From positions 1 to 15,463 of the forward strand of contig KV424199.1 of assembly GCA_001632435.1 (NCBI GenBank): a stretch of 15,463 nucleotides of DNA, given 5' to 3'. This document shows, piece by piece, positions 8,021 to 15,463 of the stretch. Made by a program: the position numbers and the translations under genes. Under the pieces are notes generated by a model, which saw only the letters and a list, made by a program, of their open reading frames with translations, did not search any database and was not told where the DNA came from. Numbering within the stretch: position 1 is the first letter of the stretch; every line of letters starts with the position of its first letter. The stretch is from Calocera cornea HHB12733 (taxonomy: Eukaryota > Basidiomycota > Dacrymycetes > Dacrymycetales > Dacrymycetaceae).

Positions 8021-10028
8021 GTCAACTAGTGAGGGCATTATCCAAGGCCCTTTCATCGGCGTCGTCCAGCCCGTCTCTGCCGCCGTCTACTGTTTCAACT
8101 GCGCACACAGTGGACACGAGCAGATGCGATGTAGGAATCCGTACAACCCATCCATGCGCCGACAGATGGCGATATGGATGACGGCGGTCAACAGCGGACA
8201 GACCGACGTCGCTCGTCCTGCGCCGGGCTCTTATCCGACAAACGTCGTGGTCGAGGAGGAGGAGGATGAGCCGCTAATATCGCAACCGAATCTTCCCCCG
8301 GCCTCCGAGCCCGAGTGCCAGCCAGCGTCGGCACCTGCCAATGCCTCGCCGCACGAGGTCAATTGGGACCCAATCGTGCCCGACGACGAGATGCGCTCGA
8401 CTGAGGCTGGGGTACGCCCGGACCCGCACTTCCAGCCGAGCCCCAATGCTGACTCTTGACTCCTCCTCCAGCTTTTCTTTGCACAAAAGGTCGACCGGCT
8501 GTACGCCATAGCCGCACCGGCCCGCGACGATCCCGGCTTCAAGCATTTTCGCATCGAACCCAACGGGAGCGTGCAACCATCGGCGAGCCAACTCGTCAAC
8601 TTGCTCAAGGAGCAAACTGTGATATTGTTCACGGGGGGGGAGTCTTGGGAGGACAAGCCGTTCTCGCTCAAGACGGTGCAGGAGACTGGGATGGTGGGCG
8701 ATGTTAAGCAGGAGCTGTCGTTTGTCGGTGCGCTCGGCTAAACCCTTTTCCCGTTGCTGCCTGTTGACTCTGCAACAGACATGGATCTGCTCCATCAGCG
8801 TATGCTGTGTGAGACGGGTGAGGGAGGGGAGGACGGCGACGTTACGCCGTCTGACAAGATCCACAAGAAAATGTCTGCCACCGAGTTCTTCAAAGAAGTT
8901 GGGAACCGACAGGGCCGGAAGCGGAAGAAGGCGAGGGCGCAGAAGGGCAAGGTCTACAACGCCCTGGATTGTGCCTTCCCGGGCTGGGGCTGGCCTGCGT
9001 TCCTGAGGTAGTGTGCAATGCTCGGGGTTCGGGTCGGGGCGCTGCATAACTCATGCCTTGCAGAGCGTTCTTCGCCTTCACTCTTGCCTTTTTTGTCACC
9101 ATCCGCGGCGGCTTTGCAGAGTTGGTCGAGAGGACGGACATCCGGGAGGCTGCGTGGGCCCTCATCTCCATGGCGGGCGCGTTCAGCAACGGCCACCACG
9201 ACGCCGGCGGGCGATACACCTATATTGCCCTGCTCAAGGGGATCAAGGTGTGGTTCTACGTCAGATACAACGAGGCCACCCTGGAACGCCTGGCTACCAA
9301 GCCCAAGGCAGTCGCTGAGGACCTGCTGTCGGAGGACGACGCTACAAGGAAGGGGCTTGGGGAGTGGTACTTCATCCCTCTGCGCGCCGGAATGCAAGTG
9401 TGAGTTGTCACACCCCGCGGCTTAATTTTGCTGACTGCACACACGGAGTTTACAACCAAACTGGTGGAAACACTTTGTCTGGACGGCCGTCGATAGCCTC
9501 ACGGCCGGCAAGCTCTTCGATCTCGGTGACTTTGAGCGCGTCGAGAAATGCATGTTGGAAGAACGAGCGGTCGGGCTCTTGACGACCAACGCCGAGCGTG
9601 AGGCATGGTATACTGTCCTTCTCCTCATTGCTGCCAATATGGGGGACCATGCAGTCAAGATGCGCGTCGCAGACGTTGCGGCGCTGGCTCGGATGGTGTT
9701 GAACCCCACAGCCTACGTGCCAGAGCGCTCGGAAGGGGAAGACAGGAAGCTTCATCGTCTTGCCTTTTGGCTTCCCGTGCACGAGCTGGCATTGGAGGCA
9801 GAGGCAGAGGCACGTTTGGAGGCACAGTTGGATGCGCCGGCGCGGGCCCAGGCACGGGCCCAGGCACGGGAAGAGTCAATGAAGTTGTGGAAGGAGAATG
9901 GGGGGGAGGATCTACTGCCGGCGCACCACGATACGCGTGTGGTTCAGCTGCGCAGGGCACAGCGGAACATCCGCGACATTTCCAAGATCAAGAATATCAA
10001 GCAGGAAATCATTCTGGAGGATTACTAG
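8021..10028 (+). CDS. CCHC zinc-knuckle and JmjC-domain protein E, 5' end not resolved
   Basis: Five exons are supported: about 8021-8411, 8472-8727, 8779-9007, 9064-9399 and 9449-10028, giving about 596 residues from the first visible codon. Introns are 49-60 bp (GTACGC..CCAG, GTGCGC..ACAG, GTAGTG..GCAG, GTGAGT..GGAG). A CCHC knuckle (C-x2-C-x4-H-x4-C) lies at 8091-8132. The JmjC fold is recognised from SNGHHDAGG (HxD iron ligands, 9194-9202), LLKGIKVWFY (Lys for 2-oxoglutarate) and NWWKHFVWT (distal His, 9471-9473), 76 residues from the first His. An acidic linker follows the knuckle, and a basic GRKRKKARAQKGK segment precedes the JmjC core. JmjC proteins are Fe(II)/2-oxoglutarate oxygenases, many being histone demethylases; the substrate here is unknown. 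Upstream, the frame meets TGA at 8013-8015, so the first exon lies elsewhere, was lost, or was displaced by the adjacent element. It is tail-to-tail with gene F. Confidence 0.75.
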
Positions 10029-10134
10029 GCAGGTCAAGAAGTGATGTTGCATTTTATTTTTTTGTATCTGAAAATCGAGTTACCAGTAAATATGTATTTA
10101 ATATGTTATTCATTTTATTACCGAGCGAGATTAG

Positions 10135-10164
10135 TTTACGTGTAGCTAATTTACGTGTAGCTCT
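10135..10164. repeat. 15-bp direct repeat
   Basis: TTTACGTGTAGCTAA is followed directly by TTTACGTGTAGCTCT in the AT-rich stretch just after gene E. Apart from this and iteron array 3, I see nothing in the 400-bp spacer 10029-10428. It probably carries the 3' ends of two converging transcripts. Confidence 0.5.
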
Positions 10165-10201
10165 AATGTATTCCGTTGTACTGGTGCACTTCCTAGTTGA
10201 G

Positions 10202-10283
10202 AGTTTCTCGTTCCATAGGTGGAGTTTCCCGTTCCATAGGTGGGGTTTCCCGTTTCTTATGTGGCCTTCCCGTTCCATATGAC
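10202..10283 (-). repeat. iteron array 3 (AGTTTCCCGTT type, 4 units, 21-bp period)
   Basis: Units start at 10202 (AGTTTCTCGTT), 10223 (AGTTTCCCGTT), 10244 (GGTTTCCCGTT) and 10265 (CCTTCCCGTT), exactly 21 bp apart. The linker CCATAGGTG differs from the TTATCAGTCG linker of array 2, so the core is conserved while the spacer is not. The array lies between the 3' ends of converging genes E and F, about 155 bp from the stop of F. A role in transcript termination or in binding a shared protein is inference. Confidence 0.75.
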
Positions 10284-10428
10284 ATGGTTGACCTGTGAGC
10301 GATTGCGGCCAGGGCTGGCACAAGGCTCAGAGAGCGGTAGTGGTCTCGTGTGTGTGGGTGGTAATGATTGATTATGGTTGAAAGAAAACTAGTAAGAATG
10401 ATGCTACGATGCTCGAATACACTCTGCG

Positions 10429-13400
10429 CTATTCTCGCCCTCTCTTGCGACTGGTGCCCTGCACGGACACCTCATGGGGACGGTCGAGCATGACTAGCGA
10501 ATCTGTAAGCCAGGGTGTGGCGACCTATGGGAGCAAACTCACGTTGGAGATACGCGTCATACGTGTCAGCGAGGGGTGCTTTGGTGGGTGCAGGCTTGCC
10601 CAAGACCTCTCTGAGGAGCTGCTCCTTTGTCAGCTGTTGTTTCACAATGCGCTCCTCGATCCCAGGGCAAATAAACACGTAGATGTAGACCTCTGGATCG
10701 GGCGTCAGCGCTGAGGAGTACACTCGGTGGAGGGGGAGGAAAAATATACTCTTTCTCTGTCCGATATGGTGGGCGCGCTTGAAGGCTGGTTTCTCGCGTC
10801 AGTCGCGTTAAGGGGGAGCGTGTAGGGAGTTGCACGCACCCTGCAGCTCCTTGGCGGCATTATAGTTCGGATTCAGGTTGAAGACAACATTGCCCCGCGT
10901 GAGGTTGAGGCTGGGAGTTGTGGGTGTCAGCGGATGTGCGTGTCGAAGACAATGACGTACCCGGTGCCGCCGGAGTCAGTGGTGATCAGCAAGATGTTGG
11001 CCCCGCCCACGAGCTGGTCATAGTCTTCAAGGACCTTTTGGCGCTTCGCCTGGGGCACATTGCCTTGATACCTGGCGATAAGGCGGGTGAGCGGTGAGAG
11101 ACGGCCGAAGAACGCGCGAAACTTGCCGAGCCAGCCTAAAGCTTTCCTTGCACCCTGACAGAGCGACGTAGACAAGGTCGAGCACGTCCGTCCATTGGGA
11201 AAAGATGATGAACTTGGTGTCGCAGTGCTTGGCCGTTGGAAGCTTGCCCTCCAGCTCGCGCTTTTTCCGCGCGCCCTCGTCTTGCTCCAAGAAAGATTGC
11301 ATTATTGCGTACATACGCTGCAGGAGAGAGAGGTCAGAGTTGTGCACGACGGATGGAGAGAATGGGTGGGGGGGAGGGACCGACTTTCAACTGGGGGTGG
11401 TCGATCAGTGCTACATGTCCGATAGGGGGAGCCAATGACGTACCTTGTCCGTCCAGAGGCTATCTTCCCTGATTGCCCTCTGGACGTGCGGTTTCTTCTG
11501 CAGCTTGTCTATCTCTGTCTGCCCGGTGTCCGGCAGCGGCAGCGCCCGCGCTGGGACGGCATGCTGGATGCCATCGGCATCGGTGCAACCCTTGGCGGGG
11601 CAGGCGGGGATCGGTTTCTTGACCATGGCGCCGGTGTAGCACGCTGTTGGGACGCGCGGGTCAGCACTGAAGGGTTGTGCAACATGAGCCAACTTGCCTG
11701 TGCAGTACGCGTGCCTGCACCGTCCTAAAAATTCCGTCCCGGCGGGGATGCTCCTGGCGGTGGAGGCACTCCGCGGGCATTTGCAGCATCTTTGCAGTCT
11801 CTGTTTGAGGCTCAGCGCGAGGGGCAAGAGGACGGGGGAAGAGATGACGTACCGAGATATTGCCCGCCCACCACACGAGGTCTTCATCGTCCCAATTCAG
11901 AAGCTGCTCCTCCCATCCCTCCCAATCCTCCGGCAGTGCTGGGCCGAGCGCGTAGTGCGCACAGAAGCGACACATCTTCTGCACGGTTGCCCACACTGCA
12001 GGTCGCGCGTGAGCAGTGCAGTGCCCAGTCCTCGCCAGTCCGACTCACCTCTCTTGTAAAAGTCGGTGGGAGCGAGGTTGTTCGTGGAGCCCTTTGGGCC
12101 GTTTCTCCTGGATCAGGCTGTGTTCAGCAATTGACAGCCCAGGGTGGCAGACAGGCACGCGTACTTGTAGTTTTGAAAGTGCTGACGCGCCTCTTCCTGG
12201 AGGCGTTCCCACTCTGCCTTCCACCTTGGAGCATACGGCACCAAGACCCGCTCCTTGTGGGCCTTCTTGATCTTGGTGATGGGCTTGCCGAAGCACGTGT
12301 CCTCGTACGTACGGTGGAGCAGGCACTCCCGGAATATGGTATAGAGGCCCTCCCTGGCGGCGTTGCCGGTCAGCGTACGCCAGCCCTGGAGCGAGTCTTG
12401 GAAGAAGGAGAGGTCGCGCCAGAACGGGGCCTCGATAAAGCGGAAGAGACTATACGCGTCGTCAATCGTATTTTGAATGGGAGTGCCGGAGAGGATCCAT
12501 CGATGGGTCGCCCTCAGCGCGATGCAGCCTATGGCGCGCTTGGTAGTGATGTTGGCGATCTTGTGTCCCTCGTCGAGGAACACGCGGTCCCACTTGAACT
12601 CGTGCAGGGCGCTCGGAGCGCCCTTGGTTGGGGAGAGGCGTGAGACCTCCTCGTACGAGGCCAGGATGATATCGTGACGCCGGATCGCTCCTCGCCTCTT
12701 GCGCGCTGGACCCCACCACTTGTAGGCTGTGAGCCCGTCCGCTCGTCTCTCGATCTCTCCATGCCATTGGTCCAAGAGCGCGGCGGGCGCGACGATGAGG
12801 GTCTTGGCCTCTGTGGGTGCGTGTTTGCGACTCGTCCGTTTTGCTGCGGCGATGAGGGCGAGCACCTGGATCGTCTTTCCCAGACCCATGTCGTCGGCAA
12901 GGATGCCGCCCTTGTACCTGTGAAGGTAAGAGACGCGGTCAGCGATGCTCGTTACCCGACCGAGGGTGGGCCCTGGACGCACGGCGAGAAGTGCTCGATG
13001 TCCTCCATCCAACAGATTCCCATCACCTGGTAGGGGTAGAGGGATATCTTCATACCCGGGAAAATGTCCCCTTCTTGCAGGTTGTACGTCTTCATAGCAT
13101 GACGGCACGGTCCTGTTTGGCACATGAGGGAAGCAACGGCGTGGTGCAAAAGGTACACACCGGAAAGGTCTTTCCCCTCCACCTCCTTGTTATACTGTCT
13201 GCAACATGCTCCTCAGACGCGGTGGCAGCACCATGTGCGTGTTGGACCTACGGGTTGTGGGCGGAGGGTTTGGGCGTGTTCGTGGGTTTGATGGAGAACG
13301 TCTGGTCAAACAACTGGAGGGCTCTGCTTGCCGAATCCATGCCCGGATGATCACCCACGCAACTGGCGTCCCTGTGCCTTGTCTTGAGCCGCTGGTACGT

Positions 13401-13553
13401 GTCCTCGATGAACCGAGCCCCCGGCATTGGGGCGCGCCGTGCAGGCGGCCCCTCCTCGCGACCCTGGTAGTCCATGGATAGGCGCATGGGAGGCCCAGTA
13501 TACGCAGCTTCAATTTGGAGGAGCTCCTCCAAGGTGCGGAGGGGGCGGGGCAT
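10429..13553 (-). CDS. Rad5/Rad16-like SNF2 ATPase with RING finger (F)
   Basis: Thirteen exons (13553-13252, 13198-12983, 12917-12165, 12107-12049, 11995-11853, 11800-11698, 11643-11444, 11317-11160, 11071-10961, 10910-10840, 10785-10750, 10692-10543, 10493-10429) total 2367 bp, 788 residues with no stop. Motifs in order: SLYPYQVMG (about 153-161); Walker A DDMGLGKT (181-188); TLIVAPAALLDQW; DEGH box (288-291); SGTPIQN (316-322); a RING finger (C496, C499, C519, H521, C524, C527, C540, C545); FIIFSQWTD (motif IV); TDSGGTGLNLT (V); and QAFKRAHHIGQ (VI, 705-715). A RING between the helicase lobes marks the Rad5/Rad16/HLTF group, DNA translocases with E3 ubiquitin ligase activity. The last RING pair is C-x4-C rather than C-x2-C. 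Motif VI has His712 where Arg is usual, which may impair ATPase activity. The C-terminus ends RKRGRE. An in-frame TTG at 13614 was not used. The join before YQGN (intron 11072-11159) is the weakest. Confidence 0.85.
11644..11697 (-). other. GC-AG intron splitting the RING finger of gene F
   Basis: The exon ends TGCACAG and the intron begins GCAAGT, a strong GC-type donor, ending CCAACAG. Joining there gives C-T-A-C, completing the C-x2-C pair of the RING and keeping frame with the rest of the 788-residue model. No GT donor nearby restores both. GC-AG introns are a known minor class in fungi. Confidence 0.7.
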
Positions 13554-13650
13554 CGGGCGAGAGGGGTAATGGTGGTGATGGTAGTGGCGGGTGGGGGACG
13601 CGACGACGCGAGCCAACGCGAGTCCCTGAAAAAAAAGGGGGGAACCCTCT

Positions 13651-13801
13651 GAAACGGGAAACTCAGGGGGAAAACGGAATACTCACGACAAAAACGGGAA
13701 ACTCAGAGGAAAGCGGGGAAACTAAGAGGAAAACGGAATACTCACGACAAAAACGGGAAACTAAGAGGAAAACGGGAAACTTGCAGGATAACGGGAAAGT
13801 C
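13651..13801 (+). repeat. iteron array 4 (AACGGGAAACT type, 8 units, about 20-bp period)
   Basis: Cytosines of the AACGGGAAACT core fall at 13655, 13675, 13695, 13714, 13734, 13754, 13773 and 13792, spaced 19-20 bp. Some units read AACGGAATACT, and a two- to three-unit block (AACGGAATACTCACGACA then AACGGGAAACT) is itself repeated. The array lies about 100-250 bp upstream of the start of gene F, the same relation as arrays 1 and 2 to genes B and D. A TTTTTTTTCAG run just before it (minus strand, near 13628-13640) could be a 5' UTR intron acceptor. The rest of the spacer, 13802-14006, shows nothing I can name. Confidence 0.75.
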
Positions 13802-14006
13802 TGACTCAGTAGATGGGATTGTTATTTGCTTATAGCATGTGAGCTACAACATTGGTGACGGGAAACAACTATGCAAAATTGCACACTGATTAGGTAGTGG
13901 GTACAGTAACTACATGGAGGATAGAGAAGAGAGGATGGGAGAGAAAGGAGGTCAGAGCCAGTCAAATTCCGATGCAATGGAGTAGACTAAGGCGAGCCAG
14001 TGTAAG

Positions 14007-14837
14007 CTATACCAGGGGTGGCGTTCGCAGAGCAATGAGCAACAGGTCTGGCGAGCCTTGTTGCTGCAGCCAGTTTGCCTCTGCCTTGCCACATTGGCAC
14101 AGGCAGCGCTCTGCGCCCCGGCTGTGGTTAGGTCTCAAGAACTTGAGCAAGCCGGGGAGCGCTTGAATCGTCTGCTGCTTGCCCATGTCTTGGCCTCTGC
14201 GCTGCCCGACCGACTGTACAATGGCAGTTCCTGGCCGCGAAGGGGCGGCACATTGATGGGCTGGAGCCACAGATTGGACTGGAGGCACAGTGGGTGTGGG
14301 CACTACTACCTTTGGCCGTTGGGTCGCGGGACCCTGGCCGGCCTGAATGCTAGGAGGTGGCTTGGCGGGGATGGCAGAGAGGTGGCATTTATTGCAGCGG
14401 GTGGCCTCGGGGAGGCCAAGCAGGGAGCACGAGGTGGTCTCGCTGTCAGACCAGTGGGCTATGACCGCAAAAGACGCAGAGGATGCCGGGTTTATATTGG
14501 GTGAGAACCATGCAGCGGTTCAGGAGCGGTTGGGCCAACCACGACGCGGGCAGCAAAGGTCTACCCAGTTTTGACTCGCCGTTATCGAGCTAGCGGGTAG
14601 CAACATTGCGCTCAATGGATTTGACGGCGAGCTCGATGGGAAAGGTGGAGGAGACACCAGTCTCGATGCTCTTGTTGTCTGCTCGCTTGTGGAAGGTGTG
14701 TTGGGCTGGGAATGGCTCAGTGGAGGCAGCTGCAAACCAATGAATGCCCATTGGGCCTGTCTGGCCCGGTCTTGCTGTATGTGACTGGTTCACATACTTA
14801 GTACTAGTGGAGGGGCCGCCTTTTCTGTTCTTTTTGC
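14007..14837 (-). pseudogene. degraded gene fragment G, CxxC..CxxC zinc-ribbon-like
   Basis: Weakly supported. A minus-strand frame opens after a possible acceptor at 14838, reads through PGQTGPMGIHWF and an Ile/Glu/Lys helix, meets TAG at 14590-14592 (one step from CAG), and continues in the same frame to CVFCGHSPL. A 46-bp intron (14406-14451, GTCTGA..CCCGAG, a poor donor) then joins in frame to RCNKCHL, a Pro/Val-rich linker and a C-terminal part with CLCQCGKAEAN, stopping at 14007. The two CxxC pairs suggest a zinc ribbon. An ATG at 14511 could instead start an intact product of about 152 residues. No family is recognised and no transcript evidence is available. The remainder of 14838-15053 holds nothing I can support. 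Confidence 0.35.
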
Positions 14838-15053
14838 CTGCCCCATATAGGGGCAGCAAGCAGATGCCAGTTGTGTTCCAAAGGAACCCAACTCTAGGTC
14901 TAACCCTGACAGGAGCATCAAAGATACTTAGATAGAAGAGATATATTCCTATCACTCAGAGTTTGTTGCATGTGAATTGGATGATTTGTTGTGGCAAGGA
15001 TGGCCCACCAGTTTAAGAGTGCTACTGGGCCATTGGCAGGGCATCTGGATGCT

Positions 15054-15401
15054 AGAACATATGACATGTTTGTCCAGAACATATGACATGTTCGTCCATA
15101 ACGTCCAGAACATATGACATGTTTGTCCAGAACACATGGCATGTTCATCCAGAACATATGACATGTTTGTCCAGAACACATGGCATGTTCATCCAGAACA
15201 TATGACATGTTCATCCAGAACTTATGACATGTTCATCCAGAACATATGACATGTTCATCCAGAACTTATGACATGTTCATCCAGAACATATGACATCTTC
15301 ATCCAGAACATTTGACATGTTCATCCAGAACATATGACATCTTCATCCAGAACATTTGACATGTTTGTTCATGATACATGACATGTTTGTCCAGAACACA
15401 C
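15054..15401. repeat. 22-bp minisatellite, 15 units plus a partial
   Basis: The unit is AGAACATATGACATGTTC followed by ATCC or variants (22 bp), repeated from 15054 with one 9-bp interruption after unit 2 (TAACGTCC region near 15098-15106). Each intact unit contains the inverted repeat GAACAT-ATGAC-ATGTTC. Variants alternate in pairs (ACATGGCATG with ATATGACATG; CTTATGAC with CATATGAC; ATGACATCTTC with TTTGACATGTTC), so the array grew in 44-bp dimers. The unit is not a multiple of three, so the frames seen through it are not evidence of coding. The sequence from 15402 to 15463 shows no feature. Confidence 0.9.
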
Positions 15402-15463
15402 AGTAACACTTGAAAATGTTATATCCTTACTTTGTCATCTCACCATTTTGTGCACAAACCCTT

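Noticed and set aside
13614..13616. TTG as start of gene F
   Set aside because: Nuclear fungal genes normally start at ATG; the first in-frame ATG is at 13553-13551, and upstream looks like a 5' UTR intron acceptor.
14918..15214. Minus-strand open frames through the minisatellite
   Set aside because: They are repeats of a 22-bp unit read in rotating frames, with no start context, splice signals or non-repeat coding.
15054..15401. CRISPR array
   Set aside because: Units are head-to-tail without unique spacers and the genome is eukaryotic. The same applies to the 21-bp iterons.

Overview
The window looks like nuclear DNA of a filamentous fungus, most likely an agaricomycete basidiomycete. Genes are GC-rich and broken by many short introns. 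About 30 can be placed, mostly 46-65 bp, with GTGAGT, GTACGT or GTGCGT-type donors, and one is GC-AG. No bacterial operon signals are present. Gene models were built by hand by joining reading frames across splice sites. In each intact or decayed model the summed exons are a multiple of three, which is an internal check. No database search was possible.

Region 1 (1-7876) is bounded by a 287-bp inverted repeat, 1-287 versus 7590-7876, about 95% identical without gaps. Between the arms are four genes, all on the minus strand: D (7111-5916, cysteine-rich), C (5820-2759, long coiled coil), B (2534-1617, small coiled coil) and A (1391-385, low-complexity nuclear-type protein). None is a recognisable transposase. 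A and B read intact. C and D keep perfect exon phasing over 708 and 322 codons but carry in-frame stops, three in C and one in D, each one C-to-T step from a sense codon. A 600-bp segment flanked by a 9-bp direct repeat sits inside the last intron of C.

Region 2 (8021-13553) holds two tail-to-tail chromatin genes: E (+), a CCHC zinc-knuckle plus JmjC oxygenase-like protein whose 5' end is not visible and may have been displaced by the region 1 element, and F (-), a Rad5/Rad16-like SNF2 ATPase with a RING finger. F has all helicase motifs, but motif VI has His where Arg is usual.

Region 3 (13.6-15.46 kb) holds a degraded zinc-binding gene fragment (G) and a 22-bp minisatellite.

Linking regions 1 and 2 are four intergenic arrays of a motif around AACGGGAAACT / AGTTTCCCGTT, repeated every 20-21 bp. 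Three lie just upstream of the starts of B, D and F, and one lies between the 3' ends of E and F. The shared arrays suggest a common binding protein or common origin for the gene sets. The most notable combination is a TIR-bounded multigene element of unknown mobilisation beside a JmjC/SNF2 chromatin pair, with shared phased repeats and C-to-T decay.
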